DNA of 64,000 nucleotides from positions 1,550,001 to 1,614,000 of the forward strand of contig NZ_CP051514.1 of the NCBI RefSeq assembly GCF_012689525.1, in the 5' to 3' direction. The notes beneath the pieces were generated by a model, which saw nothing but the letters and a program-made list of their open reading frames with translations, was not told the DNA's origin and ran no database searches. The translations under genes were made by a program, and so were the position numbers. Origin of the DNA: Paraburkholderia aromaticivorans. Lineage in GTDB: Bacteria > Pseudomonadota > Gammaproteobacteria > Burkholderiales > Burkholderiaceae. This document shows, in pieces, positions 9,294 through 17,345 of the stretch; position 1 is the stretch's first letter; each line of letters starts with the position of its first letter.

Positions 9294-10154
9294 TCAGGAT
9301 TCAACCGTCCTAAGCACGCGGGGAGCGACTCGCTTTTTAGAGGCGGCCGGTACTTCGGGCTGCGCCGCCTTTGGGGCATGGACACGCCGACTGTCCGCCG
9401 GTTTTGCAGCGATTGCGCGAATGCCAGCATCTCTCGCGTCGTCCAGGCGCGAGGCCGCAAGCGAAAGCAGTAGTTCGTTGTCCCGCTTGATCGCGGCCTT
9501 CTGCAGCGCGTGCCAAACTTTTAGAGAAGCGCGAACCGATTGAGGCTTAGCCACAAATCCCAGACGGACATAGCGCAGGGTTCGCAATGAGATGGAGTGC
9601 AGGACATCGACCAGAAGCCGGTTGCGGCACAGATCGACCGTGTTGAAATTCAGAAGGAAGCTTTCCACGGCATAGGCGTCCACCGACTCCTCGGCCGCCT
9701 TGGTTAGCTTGGGCATATGCGCGGTCAGTAACGCCTCGAACTCGGCTGGGCTTTCGCGCGCCACCTGCTCCAACATCGTGACGTAAAGCACGCTGCGCAC
9801 GCGGAAAATGTCCCGAAGCTCATTCTCGTCGGGCGCCGTAACGATCGCCCCACGCCTGGCCTGAAACTCAACCAGGCGGTCCCGCTCCAGTATCCGCATC
9901 GCTTCGCGCACTGGAGCGCGGCTGACGTGCAGCACCTCGCTGATATCTTTCTCCAGCAAGCGTTGCCCCGACTTCACCAGGTCAAGCGTAATAACTCCAG
10001 CCAGCCGGGCAGCAATCTGCTCGGCAATCGGCACCGAGGCATACGCCCAGTCCTGCCCGCGCAGCACCGCCCGCTCGACTGCCAGCATCAGTGAATTCTT
10101 GGGCGTAAGGAGCGCGGAAAGATCGGGAAGGTTTTGCGTTTTATTTCGGGCCAT
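9294..10154 (-). CDS. GntR-family transcriptional regulator with FCD (FadR-type) ligand domain
   Basis: About 286 residues. An N-terminal winged helix (IAEQIAARLAGVITLDLVKSG, then VLHVSRAPVREAMRILERD) is followed by an all-helical FCD domain starting near ELRDIFRVRSVLY. The C-terminal tail is basic and proline/alanine-rich (HAPKAAQPEVPAASKKR), longer than usual. I set the start at the ATG at 10154; the frame can be opened 18 nt earlier only with a TTG. A perfect palindrome, the expected operator type for FadR/VanR-like GntR proteins, lies 67 nt upstream, so autoregulation is likely. Related palindromes precede the MFS, dioxygenase and porin genes, making this the best candidate for the island regulator. 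Confidence 0.88.
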   Translation of the reverse strand: MARNKTQNLPDLSALLTPKNSLMLAVERAVLRGQDWAYASVPIAEQIAARLAGVITLDLVKSGQRLLEKDISEVLHVSRAPVREAMRILERDRLVEFQARRGAIVTAPDENELRDIFRVRSVLYVTMLEQVARESPAEFEALLTAHMPKLTKAAEESVDAYAVESFLLNFNTVDLCRNRLLVDVLHSISLRTLRYVRLGFVAKPQSVRASLKVWHALQKAAIKRDNELLLSLAASRLDDARDAGIRAIAAKPADSRRVHAPKAAQPEVPAASKKRVAPRVLRTVES

Positions 10155-10212
10155 GGCGGATAGTGGAATCAATTTTCGTCGAATTTAATCCTTTGATCAT
10201 TATAGTCTCCGG

Positions 10213-10232
10213 CATTGTAATGTCGACAAAAA
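10213..10232. promoter_or_regulatory. Putative GntR operator upstream of gntR
   Basis: The core TGTCGACA is at 10221-10228. On the minus strand the context reads TTTTTGTCGACATTA, identical to the copy at 14277-14291. It sits 67 nt upstream of the regulator start, consistent with autorepression. Confidence 0.6.
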
Positions 10233-10290
10233 CTCCCTGGCCGCCCGCTGGAGCCCGAACCACTCAAACCTCGCCAGGACAAGCAAACTG

Positions 10291-11136
10291 TCAGTATGGT
10301 TTATCGCCTTCGATTCCTGCTCGCTCCATCTTGCGCGGAGCAGGCCAATAATCCATTACCGCGTAGTGCTGCGTGGGCCGGTTGTCCCAGACTGCAATAC
10401 TGTTCGGCTTCCACCGGAAACGAACCTGATACTCAGGGATCGATGCCTGGCTCTGCAGGTAACTGAGCAGAAGGCTCGCACCCGGCGTCTTGTCCAATCC
10501 GTAACGCACATTTTCAACCGTATGGTAGTTGACGAAATGCGTCGTGAAGCTGCTGACATATAGAATCTTTTCGCCAGTCTCTGGGTGCGTCCGCACGACA
10601 GGGTGCTCCACCTCCGGGTTCTGCACCGCCAGTTTTCTTCGCTCCTCCGGATCCATTGCCGCACCGAACGAGTGCTCAATGCTGCTTTTTGCTCTCAATC
10701 CCTCGATGCGCTTCTTGATGTCTTCTGGTAGTTGCTTATAGGCCTCTACCATGTTGACCCAGATGGTGTCACCCCCAACCTCTGGGCACTCGACACAGCG
10801 CAGCACGGCGCCCATAGATGGGTTCGGCCGCCAAAGCCCATCGCTATGATAATTGTTCTCGTAAGGATTTTTTGCTTCCGATCGATAGATCTGCACGAGG
10901 CCCGGGTGTTCCGGATCGCTTCCCGCAACGGGATGATCTTCCAATTTCCCGAAACGGCGCGCAAAGGAAACATGCTCTTCCCGAGAGATGTCCTGATCTC
11001 GAAAAAAGAGCACTCGGTGCTTAAGCAACAGCGCCTTGATCTCCGCGAACAGCGATGCATCTCGAGACGCATCCCCCAAGCTCACACCGGACACCTCGGC
11101 ACCAATGCAAGCGGTCAGTCTCTCTACTTTAATCAT
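10291..11136 (-). CDS. TauD/TfdA-family Fe(II)/2-oxoglutarate-dependent dioxygenase
   Basis: 281 residues from the ATG at 11136, chosen because AGGAGA lies eight bases upstream; an in-frame codon ten residues earlier has no such site. The 2-His-1-carboxylate iron triad is visible as H97-x-D99 (YHSDG) and H257 (NRPTQHYAV), and WDNRPTQH resembles the TfdA/TauD signature. Family members oxidise taurine, aryloxyacetates, alkyl sulfates and related compounds, releasing the polar group by hydroxylation next to it. An operator-like palindrome lies 136 nt upstream. With the transporter, porin and BKACE nearby, it likely starts degradation of an imported acid. The exact substrate is unknown. Confidence 0.9.
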   Translation of the reverse strand: MIKVERLTACIGAEVSGVSLGDASRDASLFAEIKALLLKHRVLFFRDQDISREEHVSFARRFGKLEDHPVAGSDPEHPGLVQIYRSEAKNPYENNYHSDGLWRPNPSMGAVLRCVECPEVGGDTIWVNMVEAYKQLPEDIKKRIEGLRAKSSIEHSFGAAMDPEERRKLAVQNPEVEHPVVRTHPETGEKILYVSSFTTHFVNYHTVENVRYGLDKTPGASLLLSYLQSQASIPEYQVRFRWKPNSIAVWDNRPTQHYAVMDYWPAPRKMERAGIEGDKPY

Positions 11137-11264
11137 GATCGATATCTCCTTGTATCTGGCAGGCATTTCACCAACTCACCCACCGTCACCGCGTGGCGAC
11201 GCAGCTTTACGAAACCGTGAAATATTGTTGCCCTGCATCTGTACAAATAAGATAGCAGATCACC

Positions 11265-11286
11265 ATATTTATGTCGACATTAATTT
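11265..11286. promoter_or_regulatory. Putative GntR operator upstream of the TauD-family dioxygenase
   Basis: The palindrome ATGTCGACAT at 11271-11280 is followed by TAATTTT, matching the island consensus. It lies 136 nt before the dioxygenase start in an AT-rich gap that contains no gene. Confidence 0.6.
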
Positions 11287-11485
11287 TACTACCTCTGGTT
11301 TGGAATGGCCGCAAAACACGATGGCAGGTATGAGTAGCCGTGCGCGGCGCCCGCCGCAGGCCGGGTTGATCGCGAGTTATTGACGCAGCCGCTCGCGCTG
11401 TCGGTAGTGCGTGAGCACTCATTTGATCGCACAACCGGAGCTTGAATAGTCGGATGAATCATCGCGACGCTGTCCGCTGAAGCAG

Positions 11486-11851
11486 TCATGGCGCGCGCCT
11501 CGCGAGCTCGCTGATCGACCGAAGCAGTTCCAGCGCCTGCGCTGCGGCGCGAGGACCGTCTGACAAGTCTCCCCGAACATAAAGAGGACGAAGCTCCTCG
11601 ATTTCGGTCAGCGCACCAAGCAGTTCGCCTTCCGCAAGGGAATACTTGCGCAGCATGTTAACGACCAGCATCGAGTTGTGGACGATGTCCTCACAGTCTG
11701 AAGTGACGCCGCGGCGATGCAGCGCGTAGTTCGCCCAGTGTGTGCCGGCCAACATCGCGGCCTCAATTTTCATTTCCCAGTCGTCTTCGCCGAGAAACCT
11801 CAGCGATGTCTCGATGTTCTCGGCTTTGGCCCGATGATTCTCGGTTTTCAT
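11486..11851 (-). CDS. Small alpha-helical hypothetical protein (possible HEPN-like fold)
   Basis: 121 residues, not recognised with certainty. It appears all-helical and contains AGTHWANYALHRRGVT, which resembles ASINVFNAALHLTGLT in the gene just upstream, so the two may be diverged paralogues. It starts at an ATG 89 nt inside the 3' end of that gene, in another frame; codon quality favours this frame in the overlap. It could be a nucleotide-handling or ribonuclease-associated helical protein, but nothing here proves that. Confidence 0.55.
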   Translation of the reverse strand: MKTENHRAKAENIETSLRFLGEDDWEMKIEAAMLAGTHWANYALHRRGVTSDCEDIVHNSMLVVNMLRKYSLAEGELLGALTEIEELRPLYVRGDLSDGPRAAAQALELLRSISELARRAP

Positions 11852-12302
11852 ACTTGGTACCCTTCAACACCCGTTCGAATGCGTACATGACTTGAGTAAA
11901 CGCTTGCTCACATTCGTCGACGATGGCATGGTTTGGAGCGCGATCTCCGCGAATGCATGGATCCCGGTGATGCTCGATGGTATGCAACGCGTATTCGAGT
12001 TGCCGTATAGCCTGAGGTACTTCTCCCTCGATTTCCGGCCAACCGACATGGCTCACATCGCCGAGCCCACGCAACTCGCGCGCGTAGCTGCCATCTGGTT
12101 GCTTCACAACGTGTACGCCGGGAATGGTCGAGAACACGGGATCGTCACGCGTCAGACCAGTGAGATGAAGTGCCGCGTTGAACACATTGATACTCGCGGT
12201 CAGCGTGCTCCAGAACCACAATTCGAAGTCGGCTAACGGGTCGAGGTGCTGTCGAAGCACCGCCAGGCGTCGCACCTTGTCGAGGTGAGAGATGACCTTC
12301 AT
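11763..12302 (-). CDS. Alpha-helical hypothetical protein, possible paralogue of the downstream gene
   Basis: 179 residues as read. The first ~150 look like a real soluble helical protein (FELWFWSTLTASINVFNAALHLTGLT). The last ~30 (ENRESSGQSREHRDIAEVSRRRRLG) are low quality and lie in the overlap with the next gene, so a frameshift may have extended the frame past its natural end near 11860. It is followed by the BON and porin genes on the same strand and shares the N-A-L-H-x-x-G-x-T motif with its neighbour. Function unknown. Confidence 0.55.
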   Translation of the reverse strand: MKVISHLDKVRRLAVLRQHLDPLADFELWFWSTLTASINVFNAALHLTGLTRDDPVFSTIPGVHVVKQPDGSYARELRGLGDVSHVGWPEIEGEVPQAIRQLEYALHTIEHHRDPCIRGDRAPNHAIVDECEQAFTQVMYAFERVLKGTKYENRESSGQSREHRDIAEVSRRRRLGNEN

Positions 12303-12344
12303 GACAGGATCCTCGTTACGTGAACGGCCGGCCTGTGCACCGCA

Positions 12345-12725
12345 CTACTGGCCGAACGGCCGTTGCACCGTGAGCTTGCTGGTCACCGACGTCACACCCG
12401 CGACGCCCTTCGCGACCTCGGCAACGGTGTTGATCTGCGACGCGTCCGGGACCGTGCCGGTGATCAGCACCGCGCCGCCTTTCGCGGTGATACTGATGTC
12501 GCCCGCGTCGATCTCCTTGTGCTTCGCGAGCGCCGCGTACACCTTGCGTCGCAGCGCGCGATTCGCTTGCCGCGCGGCTTTGGCCGTCACGCCGCCCGCG
12601 GTGACCGCCGCGCTGGCCGTGCCAGCCGATGCCTCCGCCGACGCGCCGTCCTGCGCCCACGCACCGATCGACACCGCCGCAACCGCAACGCCGAGCGCCA
12701 CCCTGAGTTCATTCATCGTTTTCAT
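12345..12725 (-). CDS. Periplasmic BON-domain protein
   Basis: 126 residues from the ATG at 12725, chosen because GGAG lies seven bases upstream; the frame opens eight codons earlier without support. A Sec signal peptide (VALGVAVAAVSIGAWAQ) is followed by an alanine-rich linker and one BON domain (LRRKVYAALAKHKEIDAGDISITAKGG then VLITGTVPDASQINTVAEVAKGVAGVTSV). BON domains bind phospholipid or stabilise the envelope (OsmY type). It lies 28 nt after the porin gene on the same strand and is probably cotranscribed with it. Confidence 0.85.
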   Translation of the reverse strand: MKTMNELRVALGVAVAAVSIGAWAQDGASAEASAGTASAAVTAGGVTAKAARQANRALRRKVYAALAKHKEIDAGDISITAKGGAVLITGTVPDASQINTVAEVAKGVAGVTSVTSKLTVQRPFGQ

Positions 12726-12753
12726 CGTTGTTCTCCGTTTCGATTTCAATTCA

Positions 12754-13875
12754 TCAGAAGCTGTGACGCAGGCCGATCATCGCGGCCGTGGTCGACACGC
12801 CCGGCGCGACGATCTGGCCGTACATGATCGTCTGGTTCATCGTCCCGCGGTTCGCGACGTACCCGACCTGCGCAGAGACGATTGTGCGCTTCGACAGGCT
12901 GTATTCCGCGCCCACCGCATATTCACTCGAATGGTTCGCCGAGTTGTTGCGGTCCTTAAGGTAGTAGAAGCCGGACGTGATTTTGAAGAATGGGGTGAAC
13001 TGATAGCCGAGGCCGCCCGAAATCATTTCGTAGTCCGCGAGGCTCGTCTTCGACGGATTCTTGCCGATCCCGTACGACGCCGACACCGATACGCCGCGGA
13101 AGGTGTACTTCGCGCCGAAATAGTAGAAGCGGTTGTTGTCGAGCCCGGTCGGCGCGGCGGCCGCGAGGTTCGTGTCGTGGGCGTTGTAGTAGACGGCGGA
13201 CAGATTGAGGCCGTAGTTCGAATACCTGAGCACCGCCGATTCACGCGTGCCGCCCTGAATCTGGCCCGGCACGCCGCCCGGCGCGTACTCGAGCGCGACC
13301 GACGCGCCGTAGAACTTCGGCGTCTGGTAGACGAGCGCGTTGCTGTCGTACAGCGCGCCGATCGGCACGTTCGTGTTCGTCCCGGGCCAGCCGGCGGCCT
13401 GGTTCAGCCCGAGCCATGCGCCCAGGATGCTGCCGAAGTACTGCGCCGCGCGGACGTCGGTATCGGCCATCGCGTAGATCATCGGCGTGTACTGTCGCCC
13501 GGCGTCAAACGTGCCGAACGGTCCGGAAAGGCCGACCGTCGACTGCTGGTTGAATACCGCGGTACCGCCCGTCGTGTCGGCCAACCCAAGCTTGCCGTTG
13601 CTGCTGTTGAACACGCCCTGCAGCCTGAAGTTGACCTTGTAGCCACCGCCGATGTCCTCGGCCCCCTTCATGCCCCAGAAACTCCCATAGAGGCTGCCGT
13701 CCTTGATGCCGTACACGTGCCCGTTGTTACGCGCGGTCGGCGCGAACGACGCCGCCGCCGTGCTCTGATAGAAAACGCCCGAATCGATTGCGCCGTACAA
13801 CGTAACCGACGACTGCGCATGCGACGCGCTAGCGAATACCGCCAGTACCGCAACTCCGCTCCACTTCAGTTTCAT
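12754..13875 (-). CDS. Gram-negative outer-membrane porin (OmpC/Burkholderia type)
   Basis: 373 residues. A signal peptide (VAVLAVFASASHAQ) is followed by the beta-proteobacterial porin start QSSVTLYGAIDSG, alternating beta strands, and the terminal Phe motif IGLRHSF needed for Bam-mediated assembly. It forms a trimeric diffusion channel. Catabolic islands often include a dedicated porin, and an operator-like palindrome lies 258 nt upstream (14133-14140), which would put it in the same regulon as the dioxygenase and transporter. Confidence 0.95.
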   Translation of the reverse strand: MKLKWSGVAVLAVFASASHAQSSVTLYGAIDSGVFYQSTAAASFAPTARNNGHVYGIKDGSLYGSFWGMKGAEDIGGGYKVNFRLQGVFNSSNGKLGLADTTGGTAVFNQQSTVGLSGPFGTFDAGRQYTPMIYAMADTDVRAAQYFGSILGAWLGLNQAAGWPGTNTNVPIGALYDSNALVYQTPKFYGASVALEYAPGGVPGQIQGGTRESAVLRYSNYGLNLSAVYYNAHDTNLAAAAPTGLDNNRFYYFGAKYTFRGVSVSASYGIGKNPSKTSLADYEMISGGLGYQFTPFFKITSGFYYLKDRNNSANHSSEYAVGAEYSLSKRTIVSAQVGYVANRGTMNQTIMYGQIVAPGVSTTAAMIGLRHSF

Positions 13876-14125
13876 TGACGTTTCCTCTGCTTTTTATGAT
13901 GACCGAGCGAGCCCGGCCGGATACCTGCCTGTTACCGAATGGCGCGGCGACGTCGCCGCCCCACTTCCGTCGCAACCGGCGCATGCGCAGGTCCTTGTAG
14001 CGAAAGATCCTCCCGCTAGTTTGGACGGGGTGCGTGACTTGACGATCACCCGACGATTCCGGGGCCTTCCTGCAACGGCCCTGTTTGCCGACGGAACACT
14101 GACAATACCGATCATCCTCTAAAAT

Positions 14126-14147
14126 TGTTGATGTCGACATTAATACT
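14126..14147. promoter_or_regulatory. Putative GntR operator upstream of the porin gene
   Basis: The palindrome ATGTCGACAT at 14132-14141 is followed by TAATACTTA. It is the same motif as at 11271 and lies 258 nt before the porin start. Confidence 0.55.
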
Positions 14148-14275
14148 TATACCGAGTCGACCTGGCAGGCAGAACGGTATATGGCTTCGCGACAAGCGAC
14201 CGCGCTCGGAACCCCAGATTCGTGCCGACGGAGTCAACAGCCGTCTGCCACACCCAGCGACAGACTCCGCCTCCT

Positions 14276-14297
14276 AATTTTTGTCGACATTATTTGT
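14276..14297. promoter_or_regulatory. Putative GntR operator in the porin-BKACE divergent gap
   Basis: The core TGTCGACA at 14282-14289 sits in TTTTTGTCGACATTATT. It is 86 nt before a small possible gene (14375) and about 0.7 kb before BKACE, so its target is presumably the rightward transcription unit. Confidence 0.55.
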
Positions 14298-14374
14298 TTG
14301 CGGAGATACACTGCGGATCACAGTGGCCTAGCACTGCTGCGGCCGATGTGAAGTCAATGAACGGAGGGATTTCA

Positions 14375-14647
14375 ATGCTGTCGACGCTTCCGATTGCGAA
14401 GATATTGGTGAACAAAACTCATGCCACTCGACGGATTGCGGCGCGGATTGCGTCGGAGTTTGTCCCGAGGGGGAATCTCACTCCAATGACTCATGACGCG
14501 CTTTGCTATGTGTGTATGACCGGCATTGTGATGCCGCCCCACCATGACATCACGCCGCGGGATCGTGGTCATGACAACCGGAGCCTCGAATTGAACGACG
14601 ACTCTATCGCTATGCCTGAACTACACAATTCCGGCGGAAAACGATAA
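14375..14647 (+). CDS. Small hypothetical protein (doubtful)
   Basis: 90 residues from an ATG with a strong GGAGGG ribosome site seven bases upstream. The protein is His/Arg-rich, begins MLSTLPIAKILVNKTH, and matches no family I know. It follows the operator-like palindrome at 14282. Support is the ribosome site and position only; codon use is mediocre, so it may be spurious. Confidence 0.3.
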   Translation: MLSTLPIAKILVNKTHATRRIAARIASEFVPRGNLTPMTHDALCYVCMTGIVMPPHHDITPRDRGHDNRSLELNDDSIAMPELHNSGGKR

Positions 14648-14999
14648 ACAGCAGCCACGATCGCGCGGCAAGCCTGGGGTTCATCAGGACCCCGATGAAA
14701 GACAGGCGCCGACAATGAACCCAATTGGCCTGCATATTGTGCACTTGATCCCGTTTTGTCCTGCCGTCGGCGATCGTGGATGCGGTAGTCGATGATCCGG
14801 CGCGCCTGCGTCAGCGGATTACTGTCATGAAAAGTCAAGCGCAAGGCATGCAATGTAAAGCAGGAAGTGGAGTCAGGCCAGATGATTCACTGGTCGCCTC
14901 AGACACTCAGACAACAACCGCTTAAAGAAGATGGGGATCTAAAGCTTTCTCATCCGGTTCGACATTCTCAATATTCACATTTCCACTTGGAGATCCATC
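14648..14999. other. Intergenic leader before the BKACE gene; nothing recognised
   Basis: About 350 nt with no convincing gene on either strand. GGAG precedes the BKACE ATG at good spacing. The promoter of the BKACE-oxidoreductase pair presumably lies here or near the palindrome at 14282. Confidence 0.4.
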
Positions 15000-16058
15000 A
15001 TGAACTTCCTTGACGGCCACCTGTATCCTGAGAACCAGCAGCCCCTGATCATCACAGCCGCTCCCTATGCGCCGGGCTGGATTCCCTCAGACTTCCCGGA
15101 AGATATCCCCGTCACAATGGAGGAGCAGATCCAGAAGGCGGTGGATTGCTACGAAGCCGGCGCCACCGTGCTGCATCTGCATGTGCGCGAAGCCGATGGC
15201 AAGGGCAGCAAGCGCCTGTCCATGTTCAATGAGCTAATCGCCGGGGTGCGCGCTCGCGTACCCGAGATGGTCATTCAGGTGGGCGGCTCCATCAGCTTCG
15301 CGCCTGAATCCGAGGGCCAGGCCGCCCAATGGCTAAGCGATGACACGCGGCATATGCTGGCCGAACTCGATCCGAAGCCCGACCAGGTGACTGTCACCGT
15401 CAACACTACGCAGATGAATGTGACAGAGCATGCCGGTATAGACGACTTCAAGGGAGTTTCACGGGGATTCCCGCACCTCTATGCGACCTACAAGGACATG
15501 ATCGTGCCCTCGAATCCCAGCTGGGCCGAAGAGCACATTCGACGCCTGACAGCCGCTGGAATCCAAAGTGAGTTTCAGTGCTACAACATCAACAGCTTTG
15601 AAACGATTGAGCGGATGATTCGCCGTGGCATCTACAAGGGGCCACTGGTGATGAACTGGGTAGCTATCAGCGGCGGCATGGATCAAGCGAATATCTACAA
15701 CCTGGCTAACTTCCTGCGCGCCGCGCCCGACGGCGCGGTGGTCACGGTGGAGAGTTCGGTGCTAAATGTGCTGCCGGTCAACATGATCGGCATTGCCTTG
15801 GGCTTGCATGTGCGGTGCGGCATCGAGGATGTGCTCTGGAATCAGACCCGCACGGGCAAGATGAGCTCCGTCGAGCAGATTAAGCAATTGGTGCGTATCG
15901 CAGGCGAATTTGGCCGCCCCATAGCGACAGCGAAGCAGGCACGGGAGATCATGAAGATTGGGGTCTTCTACGACACGGCGGACGAGACGCTTCAGGCCAA
16001 TGGCTTCGCGCCCAATCGTAACGGTGGCAACCAGGGATTCCTGCGCAAGCCGACCTGA
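15000..16058 (+). CDS. Beta-keto acid cleavage enzyme (BKACE, DUF849 family)
   Basis: 352 residues. The family converts a beta-keto acid plus acetyl-CoA into acetoacetate and a new CoA thioester; 3-keto-5-aminohexanoate cleavage in lysine fermentation is the best-known case. The Zn-binding motif is present as H59-x-H61 (VLHLHVRE) after the usual AVDCYEAGATV helix, and the barrel continues with QVGGSISF, VTVTVNTTQMN, FQCYNINSFETI and GIEDVLWNQ. It stands first in an apparent two-gene unit with the quinone oxidoreductase 91 nt downstream. Substrate classes depend on pocket residues I cannot assign here. It may handle the keto acid made downstream of the TauD-type dioxygenase. Confidence 0.88.
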   Translation: MNFLDGHLYPENQQPLIITAAPYAPGWIPSDFPEDIPVTMEEQIQKAVDCYEAGATVLHLHVREADGKGSKRLSMFNELIAGVRARVPEMVIQVGGSISFAPESEGQAAQWLSDDTRHMLAELDPKPDQVTVTVNTTQMNVTEHAGIDDFKGVSRGFPHLYATYKDMIVPSNPSWAEEHIRRLTAAGIQSEFQCYNINSFETIERMIRRGIYKGPLVMNWVAISGGMDQANIYNLANFLRAAPDGAVVTVESSVLNVLPVNMIGIALGLHVRCGIEDVLWNQTRTGKMSSVEQIKQLVRIAGEFGRPIATAKQAREIMKIGVFYDTADETLQANGFAPNRNGGNQGFLRKPT

Positions 16059-16149
16059 AGCCTATGTGGCGAATTGACATATCAAGGGTGAAGTAAGCGC
16101 TAGCGAGCCGCAGGCAAACTGCGGCAGTCAACGTATATCAGGAGACAAC

Positions 16150-17130
16150 ATGGCGAAAGTCGTTAAATTCTACGAAACCGGCGGTCCCGAGGTTCTTTGT
16201 TTTGAGGACGTTGACGTTGGAGAGCCGGGACCGGGAGAGGTGCGCGTCCGGCACGTGGCAGTTGGTCTTAACTTTGCGGACACCTACTTCCGCGGAGGTA
16301 CCTACGCGGTTCCGCTCCCCAGCGGCCTCGGCAACGAGGCAGCCGGTGTGGTCGAGGCCATCGGTGCCGGCGTGACCCATCTGGCGGTCGGCGACCGTGT
16401 GACCTACACGGGCTTCATCAACACGCTGGGCGCCTACAGCACTGAGCGGCTGATTTCTGCCGCGCTGCTGATCAAGCTGCCGGAGGCGATCAGTTGCGAG
16501 GTTGCGGCGGCCATGACCATGCGGGGCTTGTCCGCCGCCTACCTGGTGCGCCGAATCTACCCTTTCAAGGCGGGGGACGCCGTGCTGCTTCATGCCGCAG
16601 CAGGCGGTGTTGGCTTGATCGTTTCGCAGTGGGCCAAATTGCTCGGGCTGACGGTGATCGGCACGGTTTCGACTGACGTTAAAGCCGAGGTGGCGCGCGC
16701 TCACGGCTGTGATCACACGATCAACTACAGTCATGAGGATGTGGCCAAGCGCGTGCGGGAACTCACCAACGGAGTGGGCGTGTCCGTAGTCTTCGACAGC
16801 GTGGGCAAGGATACCTTCATGTCCTCGCTAGACTCCCTCAAGCGCCGCGGCCTAATGGTCTGCGTCGGCACCGCTTCCGGCAAAATCCCGCCGTTCGATC
16901 CACAAATTCTGGCCCGCAAGGGCTCGCTGTACCTGACCCGCCCGGGTCTTGCCGACTACATTGCCGATCCGGTCGAAAAGGCAGAACTGGTCGATGAGCT
17001 ATTCGGCCATGTGGCGGCAGGCCGCATCCGCATCGAGATTAATCAGCGGTACGCCTTGCAGGACGCGGTGCAGGCACATCAGGACCTGGAGGCTCGAAAA
17101 ACTACAGGCTCCTCCATTTTCGTGATTTGA
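16150..17130 (+). CDS. Zinc-independent quinone oxidoreductase (medium-chain dehydrogenase/reductase, QOR type)
   Basis: 326 residues, the standard QOR length. It has a GroES-like N-domain (GPGEVRVRHVAVGLNFADTYFR) lacking the zinc-binding Cys cluster, then a Rossmann fold with the NADPH motif HAAAGGVGLIVSQWAK near residues 149-164. It reduces quinones or other activated carbonyl compounds with NADPH in the cytosol. A ribosome site (AGGAGA) lies close before the ATG. It is probably cotranscribed with the BKACE gene, so it may act on an unsaturated intermediate of the same pathway. Confidence 0.9.
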   Translation: MAKVVKFYETGGPEVLCFEDVDVGEPGPGEVRVRHVAVGLNFADTYFRGGTYAVPLPSGLGNEAAGVVEAIGAGVTHLAVGDRVTYTGFINTLGAYSTERLISAALLIKLPEAISCEVAAAMTMRGLSAAYLVRRIYPFKAGDAVLLHAAAGGVGLIVSQWAKLLGLTVIGTVSTDVKAEVARAHGCDHTINYSHEDVAKRVRELTNGVGVSVVFDSVGKDTFMSSLDSLKRRGLMVCVGTASGKIPPFDPQILARKGSLYLTRPGLADYIADPVEKAELVDELFGHVAAGRIRIEINQRYALQDAVQAHQDLEARKTTGSSIFVI

Positions 17131-17330
17131 GTGTGCCAGGCTGTTTGTCCTGCGAAACGTAGCGCAGTGATTCGGCACGTCGAGTCAAGTCGTTCGGGAC
17201 TCGCTGCCGATAGCACTCTTCGTAGTACGCAGCGCCGGGATCTACATATTCCATGCCGTAGCGCAGTGTGTCGTAGAAGATCACCGCCTCGACGGAGTGC
17301 GCGACCAGCCCATACCCAATTGATATTTTT
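17128..17330 (-). mobile_element. Remnant of a transposase C-terminus (IS110-like)
   Basis: The minus frame reads AHSVEAVIFYDTLRYGMEYV then DPGAAYYEECYRQRV and LTRRAESLRYV, resembling the C-terminal tail of IS110-type transposases. The rest of the gene is absent. It abuts the end of the oxidoreductase gene. Family assignment is from memory of the tail motif, so it is moderate. Confidence 0.5.
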
Positions 17331-17345
17331 CACGGACCCTGGCCA

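Noticed and set aside
12292..13878. A 528-codon open frame on the plus strand across the BON and porin genes
   Set aside because: It is antisense to the porin, whose signal peptide, strands and terminal Phe are unmistakable. The frame is Arg/Ala/Val-rich as expected for the opposite strand of GC-rich DNA.
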